Positions 1 to 6,713 of a stretch of DNA of 13,041 nucleotides are shown piece by piece. Position numbers and translations under genes: made by a program. Position 1 is the first letter of the stretch. Every line of letters starts with the position of its first letter. The notes beneath the pieces are model-generated. The model saw only the letters and a list, made by a program, of their open reading frames with translations. It made no database searches and had not been told where the DNA came from. The DNA is from Nitrospira sp. (lineage in GTDB: Bacteria > Nitrospirota > Nitrospiria > Nitrospirales > Nitrospiraceae): NCBI GenBank assembly GCA_005116795.1, contig SWDL01000286.1, positions 1 through 13,041 of the forward strand, read 5' to 3'.

Positions 1-1005
1 GAGGATGTCTCCCTGGCCATAGCCGGGGTTACCCGAGATCTTGTACAGCAGCCTTGCGGTGTACATCATCTCTCCGGTGAGCGAACGGGTGTTAAAGTTG
101 AAGGTTCGGCGAACGGTTGTCTGGGTGGAGCCCACATTCGCGGCGGGCACCGCTTGGCTGACGGCGGTGCCTTCACGCGCGAGGTTGCGGCCGACCCCAT
201 TCCAGATGCCGATGGCGTAGTTGAACCGGTATTCATCCTCGTCGCTCAAGACGGTGATGCCGATGTCCCGCGTGTCGATGAGATTGGCGGCAAATGCCTG
301 TTGGACGATCATCGGATCCGCAAAGGAATTGGTGGCGACCGAGGCAATGAGGGCGCGATTGAACCAGACTCGCTGCTGGCCGAGCTGGAGGGTGGCAAAG
401 GGGATATGCCAGGATGACACATAGGCGTCGAGGAGTCTGGCTCTCCCGCTGCCGCCCTCTTCATCCCGTTCCGTCTGATCCAGCGCCCAGGAGAAATTGT
501 AGCGGAAGTCCGGGTCCCAGGCATACCCCAGGAATTGCAGGCGAGCCCGGGGAACCTGGAAGGCGTTCGTATTGCTCTGATGCCTGAAGGCCCGGAACTC
601 CACCTGGCCGCCGAGAATTTCCGGTTGGGTCCTCGAGTCTCCGATCGTTCCCCATGCCTGGTTGTAGGTATGATGCGTGTAGCGCACCTGGGTGAGCAAT
701 CGCATTTTCAAGAGAAACTTCGAGCCGACACGGATGTTCAATCCGTTATTGACGTCGATGGTGAAGTTCGGCTTCGAGACGAACTCCTTTCTTTCCAAGA
801 CCTTCAGGCCCTTGTCGTATTCCTCTTGCGAAATGATTCCCTTGAGGAGGAGGTATTTCAGGCCGGGGTCTTCGCCGGAGACGTACTCCCATCGGCCTTC
901 CTTCTTGAGAAGCTGGCCTTCTTCCACCGCCCATGTCTTGGTGAGCAGTCCGAAGATCAGGCCGGGGACGACGGCGCCGAACATGATGAACCGGAGATGT
1001 CTCAT
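1..1005 (-). CDS. OprP/phosphate-selective-porin-like outer-membrane protein, 3' end outside window
   Basis: The minus strand is open from an ATG at 1005-1003 to the window edge, giving 335 residues without a stop. The first 26 or so residues form a signal peptide (MRHLRF, then a hydrophobic stretch ending TKTWA before VEEG). Residues about 45-70 (LKYLLLKGIISQEEYDKGL) resemble a short SHOCT-like helical segment. What follows looks like a porin barrel: alternating aromatic strands, 'FQVPRARLQFLGYAW', 'LLDAYVSSW' and 'LQLGQQRVWFNRAL', the pattern of OprP/OprO-type porins. A Shine-Dalgarno AAAGAGG sits 6 bases before the start. It lies 69 bases behind the next barrel gene on the same strand, so the two are probably co-transcribed. 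The family call rests on pattern only; the transported solute is unknown and need not be phosphate. Confidence 0.72.
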   Translation of the reverse strand, partial: MRHLRFIMFGAVVPGLIFGLLTKTWAVEEGQLLKKEGRWEYVSGEDPGLKYLLLKGIISQEEYDKGLKVLERKEFVSKPNFTIDVNNGLNIRVGSKFLLKMRLLTQVRYTHHTYNQAWGTIGDSRTQPEILGGQVEFRAFRHQSNTNAFQVPRARLQFLGYAWDPDFRYNFSWALDQTERDEEGGSGRARLLDAYVSSWHIPFATLQLGQQRVWFNRALIASVATNSFADPMIVQQAFAANLIDTRDIGITVLSDEDEYRFNYAIGIWNGVGRNLAREGTAVSQAVPAANVGSTQTTVRRTFNFNTRSLTGEMMYTARLLYKISGNPGYGQGDIL

Positions 1006-1024
1006 GCGTGACCTCTTTTTCTGC

Positions 1025-1039
1025 ACGGGAATCTCCCGT
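1025..1039 (-). promoter_or_regulatory. Perfect hairpin between the two barrel genes
   Basis: ACGGGA (1025-1030) and TCCCGT (1034-1039) are perfect complements around a 3-base loop. The hairpin lies between the stop of the 1075-2160 gene and the Shine-Dalgarno of the 1-1005 gene. No T-run follows it on the minus strand, so it is not a classical terminator. It may be an mRNA stability or processing element; that role is inference. Confidence 0.35.
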
Positions 1040-1074
1040 TCAGCTTCCTTGCCAGGTTGAGGAACGCACGATGG

Positions 1075-2160
1075 TCATCGCATTTGCACCTTGCCGCTCT
1101 TGCTCCAGTACCAAAAGATCGACAGATTCGGATAGATCGAGTTGCTGGCGTTCTGCCCGGCCACCGTGAACAAGACCCCGGCGGCGCCCACGAAATTCGA
1201 CTGGCCGAATCGCCACTGCAGCGCCGGCTCGACCCCGAGGACCGTGGAGCCGCTCCGCTGTCCGCGATTGATCGCATGCCCGTCGGCGCGCCAGGTGGTG
1301 CCATGGAGTCCGACGATCTCCAGGTTGTAGCCGAAGCCGGTCTTGTCATCCAGAATATGTTCGAAGATCAGGCGCGTGTTGATGATGTCGGGTGTATAGG
1401 TCGTGTCCCCGGCGTCGCTGCCCGGTGGGGCATAGGTATAGAATGCGCCGGCGCTGATGCGAAAGGGTCGCAGGTTTTTGCGATACATGACGCCTTCCGT
1501 CAAGCCGATCGACCCGAATTGCGTGGCCGGGAACCGGCCCAACGGCGCAAACCCGCCGGGAGGCCGTTCGGTTCCGGTGAACCAGGTTCCTGTCGGGAGG
1601 ACAATCTGGCTCGTTAAGGTGATGGAAGGGCGCCAGGTCTCAGGATCCTGTACCATCGGCCGGTATTTGATCGTGAGCGTGGTGTCTCCGATTCCCGTGT
1701 TGACGGTCGTCGGTCCTCCCCGCCCTTGGTTGAACGAATCCGAATCTCGAGCCCAAAACGACCCGACGGAGGTTCCGCCCCCCAGCTCGATGTGGTTGGT
1801 CACACCGTAGCTGAAGCCAAGGAAGGGATGCTGGACTGAGTAGAGATGGACCGGGCCCTCCTTTGATTCCGTTGCCAGGGTGAGGCGGTTGCCGAAGCTC
1901 TTTTCGCCGATTTGCGAAAAGACGAAGGGCCGAACGCTGAGCTGTCCTTCCGGCTGCAAGTCCACGGACAGAATGAGCAGGGGGCCGTGGGAAAATGGGT
2001 TCCAGCTCTTCCGGTATTTCTGGATCTCTTCCGTGGTGGGTGTCCAATCAAAGGCCGACGTTGGGTCAGGAGAGAGGACCTGAGCGGCCAAGGCGAGGAT
2101 GATTGAGGCCAGAGGCCGAGCCCGGGTGAAGAATATTACTGATAAACGAGTGTTTGCCAT
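1075..2160 (-). CDS. Outer-membrane beta-barrel protein, Phenol_MetA_deg/transporter-like family
   Basis: This 361-residue protein has a cleavable signal peptide (hydrophobic core LASIILALAAQVL at 17-29, likely cut after PTSA). The rest is typical of a small barrel: alternating aromatic and polar strands, Gly/Thr-rich turns, the run 'SYGVTNHIELGGG' followed by 'GIGDTTLTIKYR' and 'PSITLTSQIVLPTG', and a C-terminal strand rich in W, Y and F. That order is characteristic of the Phenol_MetA_deg family, a loosely named group of putative outer-membrane channels with few proven substrates. The ATG has only a weak AGGA two bases upstream. Promoter candidates and a palindrome lie just upstream, and the porin-like gene at 1-1005 follows 69 bases downstream. 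The barrel call is firm; substrate and name are uncertain. Confidence 0.7.
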   Translation of the reverse strand: MANTRLSVIFFTRARPLASIILALAAQVLSPDPTSAFDWTPTTEEIQKYRKSWNPFSHGPLLILSVDLQPEGQLSVRPFVFSQIGEKSFGNRLTLATESKEGPVHLYSVQHPFLGFSYGVTNHIELGGGTSVGSFWARDSDSFNQGRGGPTTVNTGIGDTTLTIKYRPMVQDPETWRPSITLTSQIVLPTGTWFTGTERPPGGFAPLGRFPATQFGSIGLTEGVMYRKNLRPFRISAGAFYTYAPPGSDAGDTTYTPDIINTRLIFEHILDDKTGFGYNLEIVGLHGTTWRADGHAINRGQRSGSTVLGVEPALQWRFGQSNFVGAAGVLFTVAGQNASNSIYPNLSIFWYWSKSGKVQMR

Positions 2161-2176
2161 AATCCTATACCATACT

Positions 2177-2190
2177 ATTCCGGTCGGAAT
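2177..2190. promoter_or_regulatory. Perfect 6-2-6 palindrome, candidate operator
   Basis: ATTCCG (2177-2182) and CGGAAT (2185-2190) are perfect inverted repeats separated by GT. The palindrome lies between the nearer promoter candidate and the start codon of the barrel gene at 2160, at about +5 to +18 of that promoter. This is a position where a dimeric repressor could act. No regulator gene is adjacent, so the operator role is inference. Confidence 0.35.
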
Positions 2191-2201
2191 TGTAGGCTAA
2201 A

Positions 2202-2229
2202 AATACATGTCGAGTGTGGGTGTTGTCAA
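2202..2229 (-). promoter_or_regulatory. Candidate sigma-70 promoter (proximal) for the barrel genes
   Basis: On the minus strand a perfect -35 TTGACA (2229-2224) is followed after 16 bases by TGTATT (2207-2202), four of six matches to TATAAT. The surrounding DNA is clearly more AT-rich than the neighbouring genes. Transcription would start near 2195, about 35 bases before the ATG. Confidence 0.4.
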
Positions 2230-2252
2230 GTTAGTTAGTAAACAATATGGGA

Positions 2253-2282
2253 ATTATAGGTGGCGCTGTCAGGCCGGGTCCA
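2253..2282 (-). promoter_or_regulatory. Candidate sigma-70 promoter (distal) for the barrel genes
   Basis: A perfect -10 TATAAT (2258-2253) is preceded after 18 bases by TGGACC (2282-2277), four of six matches to TTGACA. It points at the 1075-2160 gene and lies between that gene and the stop of the PilZ gene at 2345. Either promoter or both could be used. Confidence 0.35.
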
Positions 2283-2344
2283 TCGCAGGCGAATGCGCGT
2301 GATCGGTATGGGAAGAAAAGAGCGGGAGGGGGGGTGGCTCGGAA

Positions 2345-2956
2345 CTACGTGCGGGCTTGAGTGCGTAGTTTTTTCTTGTTCTGGCCTTGTTGCGGCGCGG
2401 CCGGCTCGTCCGTTTCTTCACGACAGCGCTTTTCCCAGGTGCCTTTCACAAGGGCGCGGAGACGATCCAACTGATTGGGCTTGGCCCCAAGGAATTCCAC
2501 GCCGAATCCGCGGCCCAACGCCCAGCGGACCGTCGCGGATTCAATTTCGATCGGCAAGGCCTTCCCTGGTTCCTGAAACTTGAGATGCAGGGTCATGCCC
2601 TTGCTGACCAACACTCGCTGGGGACAATCGATCCAGCACCCTTTCGTCGAGATGTCCACGGTCGTGCCGGCGCCTTTCAGGGCGCCGCCGGAGAAGGTCA
2701 CGCCGAGCGCCACTCGCAGGCGCTCATACTCGCGCATGTCGTCGAGCTTGATCTCATAACGGCGTCCGAACTGAAGCGCGACAAAGCGGTGCGAGCAGAT
2801 CTGGCATCGGAACGGATAGAGATAGAGATGCCAGAGCAGGTGTTCCAATCCTTTTTTCGGCAGCACGCGGCGGACGAAGGGATTCTTGCACTTCGGGCAT
2901 GGGGGCGCCTTCGGAGCATCCGCTTCGGTGGTCTGCGGCCGTGTCAGAGTGGGCAT
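2345..2956 (-). CDS. PilZ-domain protein with N-terminal zinc ribbon
   Basis: The protein has 203 residues. Residues 20-54 hold two CxxC pairs (Cys20/Cys23 and Cys51/Cys54, 27 residues between pairs), a zinc-ribbon arrangement. Residues about 72-175 form a PilZ domain with the two c-di-GMP-binding signatures: RxxxR at 75-79 (REYER) and DxSxxG at 101-106 (DISTKG), followed by the usual 'VRWALGRGFGVEFLG' strands. The last 30 residues are charged and low in complexity. With both motifs intact it can plausibly bind c-di-GMP. What the ribbon contacts is unknown. There is no strong Shine-Dalgarno before the ATG at 2956. It lies 111 bases downstream of the nuclease gene on the same strand and may be co-transcribed with it. 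Confidence 0.85.
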   Translation of the reverse strand: MPTLTRPQTTEADAPKAPPCPKCKNPFVRRVLPKKGLEHLLWHLYLYPFRCQICSHRFVALQFGRRYEIKLDDMREYERLRVALGVTFSGGALKGAGTTVDISTKGCWIDCPQRVLVSKGMTLHLKFQEPGKALPIEIESATVRWALGRGFGVEFLGAKPNQLDRLRALVKGTWEKRCREETDEPAAPQQGQNKKKLRTQART

Positions 2957-3067
2957 AGTTCGCTCGATCCCTGTGTGATGTCTGCGACCCTGTGAGCCTC
3001 CGTCAGGATCGTTTGTCGGCTTTCGCTGTATCGGTGAGTATTTTCGAGGACTTGAGACGCAGCGCCG

Positions 3068-3610
3068 TCAATGACGCCGGCGATGCTTCGTGGATTTGGC
3101 CGGAGCCGGATGCGTCTTCCTCCACTCCCAAGGCGCCACGGGGTGGGATTCGACCCAGAGGCCTCGAGGCCACTTGCGCGCCGTCGCTTCCAGCTTCGAG
3201 AGCGAGCTGCCGGGCGAGACCTGAGGGGCCGCCCAGGCATAGCCTACCCGTACCAATTCTTGATTGAGATTCATCCCTCCCGGCAGGGTGACCTCCGCCA
3301 CGGTGCGACCGTGCGGGTCGAGGCCATGCGCATGGATTGTCACCGTCTGATTGAAGGCCAGCGTGCCGGTGAAGCGACGGGCTTTTCGGCCATAGGGCTG
3401 CCCCATCTCAGGACAGTCCACGTCGCGAAGGCGGATTCGCACTTTCTGGCCCTCATGGGACACATCGAACGTGTCGCCGTCGACGATGGTGGTGACGAGG
3501 GCCGTATAGGTTTCGGCAGCGGCTGTCGGGAGATGTCCGACGGCAAGTAGGCCGATGGCCAGGAGGCCGGCGGAACTCCTGCTCCGGATCTCACGAAGGA
3601 GCCGCTTCAT
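3068..3610 (-). CDS. Secreted staphylococcal-nuclease-like (SNase/thermonuclease) protein
   Basis: From the ATG at 3610 the protein has 180 residues. It has a signal peptide (core AGLLAIGLLAVG, cleavage after TAAA at about 32) and one SNase domain. Counterparts of the staphylococcal active site are visible: Asp44 in VDGDT, Arg60 and Asp65 and Glu68 in IRLRDVDCPE, and Arg102 in DPHGR. Cys66 replaces the usual Thr41. The C-terminus is basic (KSTKHRRRH). It should be an exported, calcium-dependent nuclease or a nuclease-fold protein. The start was chosen because its ATG overlaps the TGA of the VanZ-like gene (ATGA), which suggests coupled translation, and because the signal peptide begins there. 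The frame stays open upstream to an ATG at 3913, but that part is in the shadow of the VanZ-like gene. Confidence 0.85.
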   Translation of the reverse strand: MKRLLREIRSRSSAGLLAIGLLAVGHLPTAAAETYTALVTTIVDGDTFDVSHEGQKVRIRLRDVDCPEMGQPYGRKARRFTGTLAFNQTVTIHAHGLDPHGRTVAEVTLPGGMNLNQELVRVGYAWAAPQVSPGSSLSKLEATARKWPRGLWVESHPVAPWEWRKTHPAPAKSTKHRRRH

Positions 3611-4026
3611 GCCGACCCTCCCCATCGATCCGCGGCCACCGCACCGCATAGCGATCCGAAGGTGTTCGTGCATAGGTCGGTCATGGTGGGAAATCGTCGT
3701 ACCGTGAAGACTTGAAAGAGCTCTGCGCTCATAGAGACGGCTAACCCGGCCCCGCAGGCGATCACACCCGCCCACAGGCCGTGCGCGCGATGTACCCGGA
3801 CGACGAGAAATCCAAGCGGGATGAACAAGACCACATTGGCGATGGTCTCCAGCCACCGACGTGGTGACCTCCATGAGAAGTGAGAGAAGGGGATCCATTG
3901 CACCCGATCCCAATGGGCCTGGCCATCAAAGTTCCCCCACGGCAACGTGGTGATGGCGACGATTACCAACAACCAGACGGCAAGAAGGAGCGACCAGAGA
4001 GCGGACGGCGAATCCTGTTCGGCCAT
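3607..4026 (-). CDS. VanZ-like integral membrane protein
   Basis: This 139-residue protein has hydrophobic segments at about 11-28, 62-78, 84-101 and 121-134, consistent with four membrane spans. It carries the VanZ-family hallmarks: 'NVVLFIPLGFLVV' in the second span, then 'SAELFQVFTVRRFPTMTDLCTNTFGSLCG' with the conserved Glu, Gln, Arg, Asp and Asn. VanZ itself gives low-level teicoplanin resistance, but most family members have no assigned role and resistance should not be inferred. The start has little Shine-Dalgarno. Its TGA overlaps the nuclease ATG by four bases, so it is first in a probable vanZ-like/nuclease/PilZ transcription unit. Confidence 0.82.
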   Translation of the reverse strand: MAEQDSPSALWSLLLAVWLLVIVAITTLPWGNFDGQAHWDRVQWIPFSHFSWRSPRRWLETIANVVLFIPLGFLVVRVHRAHGLWAGVIACGAGLAVSMSAELFQVFTVRRFPTMTDLCTNTFGSLCGAVAADRWGGSA

Positions 4027-4279
4027 GATGAGGTCAGTCTATGGCGAGGGGGCGATATGGACAAGGAAAACGCGCGAAATGGAGGCACGGGGAGAGATCG
4101 GAGAGGTACGACGATGAGTATGGAATTGGTCCTCAAGGAAGGGATCGGCAGCCGAGGCCGGAGCCGTCAGTGATTCGGCATGAAGCGAGAGGCCGCGAGG
4201 CCCATCCGCGTTCGGTCGTGGGCCTTGGACGAACGCTTCTCGACGGGCGGTATCGTCCGCGGGATTCTCCCCTTTGTTC

Positions 4280-5564
4280 TTAGAACGTCACCAAAATCTC
4301 GACCCGACGGTTCTTTTGCCTGCCGGCCTCAGTCATATTGTCCGCGACAGGCTGGGTCTCCGCATATCCGTTCTGAGAGATGTTGCTCGAAGACACGCCG
4401 CTCTCCGTCAGAATCTTTGCGGCTTGCTGCGCGCGCGCCAGAGAAAGCTCTTTGTTGGTCGGAAAGAGCTTTGCGAGCGCCCCGCGAATCGGAAGATTGT
4501 CGGTATGTCCCGAGACCTGGACCGGCTTCTCGGGAAATTCTTTGAGGACCCCAGCGACCCGCGTCAACGCGTCGGCGCCCGCCGGATTGAGACGGTCTTT
4601 CCCTTTTTCGAACAGTAAGGCGGGAGCCAAGTTGATGATGAGCTTGTCCCCCGAATGGTGCACGGTCACATTGCCCGAGCGGATCTCCGGTTGGAGAGAC
4701 TTGACAAGATCCTTCTCAGCTTGGACCATTTTTTTCTGATCAGCTTCCTGGAGGGCGCTTCTGAGGCGATCGATCTCCTGGTCCCGCTGGCCGACTGCTC
4801 CGGTCAGCGACGCGATTTGTCGATGGGCATCGGTCAGACCCCTGTCGGTTCCCTCCTCCTTGCCCGTGAGTTGGTGTAACCGCGCGACCTCGGGCAGGAG
4901 GATGCCGACTTGGCCATTCAGATCGGCAATCCGCCGGTTGGCGTCTGCGAGGCGGCGGGTGGTCTCGTCCCGCTCGGTTGCGGCCGCAGCCACTTGAGCG
5001 GCGCTCCGTGTCCAGCAGCCGGAGGCGCTCCAGTTCCTCGTCGCGTCGGCCGAGCGTGTCGGTCAGCGACGTAATCTGGCGGCGGGCGGCTAGATCGCTG
5101 TCGGTTTCCCCTCCCGTGGGTGTAAAGCGACTGAGCCGCGCGATCTCCAAGTCGCGGCTGTCGAGCCTGGCCGTAAGGTCTTCAAGGCGGCGGGCAGCAT
5201 CGGCGCGTTCCTGCTCGGCTGCCTCACGCAAAGAGGTGGCGGCGTCCGATTGAGCGGTGGTCACCTGTTTGTCCTCCGTCTCGCTCCGGCGGAGTCCGGA
5301 TTGGCCGTGATCCCGTTCGGCGAGGAGCCTGACCAGCGTGCTCTGTTGCTCTCTGGCTTCGGCGAGACTTCGGCCTGACAGGCGAAGCCGGGTGATTTCT
5401 CGATCCCGCTCTTCCAACTGTCGTTGCAAGCCGCTCACGGCGGCTTCTCGACGTTCCGTCTCTTGCCCGATGGCCGCGTGCAATTCATTCATATGTTGAA
5501 GTGAGGAACAACCTCCCGCCAACAGGCCGGCTGCGATGATTCCCAGGCCGACGCGCGTCCTCAT
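4280..5564 (-). CDS. OmpA/MotB-domain lipoprotein with long coiled coil; apparent frameshift near 5000
   Basis: The start ATG at 5564 follows a good GGAGG. The N-terminus is a lipoprotein signal ending LLAGGC, with Cys19 as the likely lipidated residue. A long Glu/Arg/Ala-rich coiled coil follows. The reading frame that begins at 5564 becomes Pro/Arg-rich after LRLLDTER (about 5001) and ends at 4740. The next frame continues the coiled coil (AAQVAAAATERDETTRRLADAN) and runs to a TAA at 4280. It ends in an OmpA_C domain of about 125 residues with 'SGHTDNLPI', 'FPTNKELSLARAQ' and 'RQKNRRVEI', the peptidoglycan-binding signature. The full span is 1285 bases, one more than a multiple of three. 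Read as one gene, it makes an outer-membrane lipoprotein of about 428 residues that anchors to peptidoglycan. Alternatives are two separate ORFs (4740-5564, and 4280-4993 from a GTG), a sequencing error or a true mutation. Confidence 0.75.
4760..5147 (-). repeat. Internal coiled-coil duplication within the OmpA-type lipoprotein gene
   Basis: Two units of about 43-44 codons, at 5019-5147 and 4760-4891, encode related peptides starting E(I/V)ARL and ending (E/D)RLR, sharing TD..L, RQI.SLT and G.RD.E. About half the residues are identical. DNA similarity is also visible, for example CTGTCGGTT followed by a C/T-rich stretch in both. The first unit is in the upstream frame and the second in the downstream frame, so the frameshift falls between the two copies. 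Confidence 0.6.
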
Positions 5565-5600
5565 AGGTCCCTCCTGTTGTTCTCTGTTCAACTCCAAGGT

Positions 5601-5619
5601 GTCGTCTCTCAGTGACGAC
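5601..5619 (-). promoter_or_regulatory. Leader hairpin before the lipoprotein gene
   Basis: GTCGTC (5601-5606) and GACGAC (5614-5619) pair around a 7-base loop. The hairpin would lie at the very 5' end of the lipoprotein mRNA if the promoter at 5628-5657 is used. It could stabilise the transcript; this is inference. Confidence 0.3.
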
Positions 5620-5627
5620 GAGCAGCG

Positions 5628-5657
5628 AATATACGCTTCCCTGGCCGTCCGATTCAA
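5628..5657 (-). promoter_or_regulatory. Candidate sigma-70 promoter for the OmpA-type lipoprotein
   Basis: On the minus strand TTGAAT (5657-5652) and TATATT (5633-5628, five of six matches to TATAAT) are separated by 18 bases. Transcription would start near 5621, about 57 bases upstream of the ATG at 5564. Confidence 0.4.
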
Positions 5658-5829
5658 GTCATCCAATCGTGGTAGAGGCAGATCGATATCTTTGCTTCAG
5701 CAGAACTCCGATTCAACCGATGGGAGTTGCATGGGACGTCAATTTGGGGAGGGGCTTCGCCGGAGGGAGACACGGCGTTCATGGGCCCCGTCGGCAGGGC
5801 CTGTCGGGCGGTGTTTCGAGAAGACCCTC

Positions 5830-6501
5830 ATGGCTGTTCGGCGCCATGCGGGATCTCTGCTTGTGTACATCCTGCTCTGGCTGCTTGCTTGTTCACCTCC
5901 GGTCATCTTCGCCCAGGACCTCGACCGGGAAAAAGCGCAGCTCATCCCGATTTTGGGACTCACCAAGGCTCAGGGCTCCGCTGTGGGCGCCGTGACCTAC
6001 CTCTTGCTGTCGTTTTACGAACGGGAGGATCGCCGTGGGCTCTCGGTCGAGTTCGGCTCCTCCCCGGGGCGATTCTCTCAACTATCCCGGATCGCCATCG
6101 AACAGGCGATCCGTCACACCGCACAGGCCATGGACCTCTCCCCCGACGGGTGGAGCATCACCCTGTCGGTTCCGTACCCAGGGCTCACGGTCTATGGGGA
6201 AAGCTTATCCGCGATGGTGGGACTGAGCGTCGTGGCTCTGGCCAAGGGAGACGCGATTACTCCGTACCACGTCATCACCGGGTTCGTGACGCCCGACGGG
6301 CATATCGGCCCGGTTGGGGGCGTCCCGCTCAAAGTGAAGGCCGCTCAAGAGGCCCGCATGCGGCGAGTGTTGATTCCTGAAGAAGCCGATGCGGCCGACG
6401 GTGAGTGGGACAGGGCGTTGTCCCCGCAAGTCTCGCCGGTGGGGTCGGTCAGACAGGCCTATCGAGCCCTGACGGAGTCTGATCAAGGGGCCGAGTGGTA
6501 G
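5830..6501 (+). CDS. Exported stand-alone Lon-type (S16) protease-domain protein
   Basis: From ATG 5830 the protein has 223 residues. It begins with an export signal (core LLVYILLWLLA, 10-20). A possible lipobox LLAC gives Cys21; cleavage after VIFA (about 28) is the alternative. Residues about 70-215 match the proteolytic domain of Lon: 'GESLSAMVGLSVVAL' with Ser127 at the nucleophile position, 'ITGFVTPDGHIGPVGGVPLKVKAA' with Lys168 at the dyad position, and 'RRVLIPEEA'. The Ser-Lys spacing of 41 is close to the 43 in known Lon enzymes. There is no AAA+ ATPase domain, and the protein is far smaller than Lon. It would act outside the cytoplasm. The frame is open upstream, and ATG 5731 has a better Shine-Dalgarno (GGGAG) but would put a long basic stretch before the signal. 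It is divergent from the lipoprotein gene. Whether it is active is unknown. Confidence 0.72.
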   Translation: MAVRRHAGSLLVYILLWLLACSPPVIFAQDLDREKAQLIPILGLTKAQGSAVGAVTYLLLSFYEREDRRGLSVEFGSSPGRFSQLSRIAIEQAIRHTAQAMDLSPDGWSITLSVPYPGLTVYGESLSAMVGLSVVALAKGDAITPYHVITGFVTPDGHIGPVGGVPLKVKAAQEARMRRVLIPEEADAADGEWDRALSPQVSPVGSVRQAYRALTESDQGAEW

Positions 6502-6523
6502 CCGGGCTTCCAGAGAATTTTCT

Positions 6524-6599
6524 TGGTGGCGGTGACCCGGATCGAACGGGTGACCCGCGGCTTATGAGTCCGCTGCTCTGCCGACTGAGCTACACCGCC
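6524..6599 (-). tRNA. tRNA with CAT anticodon, probably elongator tRNA-Met
   Basis: A complete 76-base cloverleaf with encoded CCA reads on the minus strand. Acceptor GGCGGTG pairs with CACCGCC, discriminator A, D-stem GCTC/GAGC, anticodon loop CTCATAA (6568-6562; anticodon at 6566-6564), and T-arm ACCCG-TTCGATC-CGGGT. The G1-C72 pair rules out an initiator tRNA. The anticodon stem GCGGA/GCCGC has an A31-G39 mismatch. A tRNA-Ile2 whose C34 becomes lysidine has the same gene anticodon and cannot be excluded by eye, but the overall sequence looks more like elongator Met. Confidence 0.95.
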
Positions 6600-6610
6600 A
6601 CTGCCCCGCA

Positions 6611-6640
6611 AAGGTAATGGCTTTCCGCAGTGAGAGTCAA
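6611..6640 (-). promoter_or_regulatory. Candidate promoter of the tRNA
   Basis: TTGACT (6640-6635, five of six to TTGACA) and TACCTT (6616-6611, three of six to TATAAT) lie 18 bases apart on the minus strand. The -10 ends 11 bases before the tRNA 5' end. The -35 is good and the -10 is weak. Read-through from the transducer gene upstream on the same strand is also possible. Confidence 0.35.
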
Positions 6641-6713
6641 GCAGGGCTTGGTCCAGTCTTCGGGGAAAAGCCGAGGGGACGCCGAGGGCAATTCGACGGA
6701 ACAGAGAACACCG

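Noticed and set aside
1057..1617. Plus-strand ORFs opposite the barrel gene
   Set aside because: The minus-strand frame shows a signal peptide and barrel pattern over 361 residues; the plus-strand ORFs show none.
2997..3030. Possible sigma-28 promoter before the PilZ gene (GCCGACAA on the minus strand)
   Set aside because: The -10 is seven of eight, but nothing resembling TAAAGTTT lies 10-12 bases upstream.
3607..4026. Glycopeptide-resistance gene
   Set aside because: VanZ-like proteins are common without any van cluster, and none of the vanRSHAXY genes are present.
4027..4279. Gap between the VanZ-like gene and the OmpA-type lipoprotein, with small plus-strand ORFs
   Set aside because: The plus-strand ORFs have no domain-like pattern, no good ribosome binding site and biased low-complexity composition. 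Only short, imperfect hairpins are present and no T-run, so neither a gene nor a terminator can be supported.
6524..6599. tRNA as an integration site of a genomic island
   Set aside because: No integrase, no repeated tRNA 3' end and no break in gene style are visible nearby.
6641..6713. Possible terminator after the transducer (two CCCTCGGC copies on the minus strand)
   Set aside because: These are direct repeats, not inverted ones, with no stable stem and no T-run.
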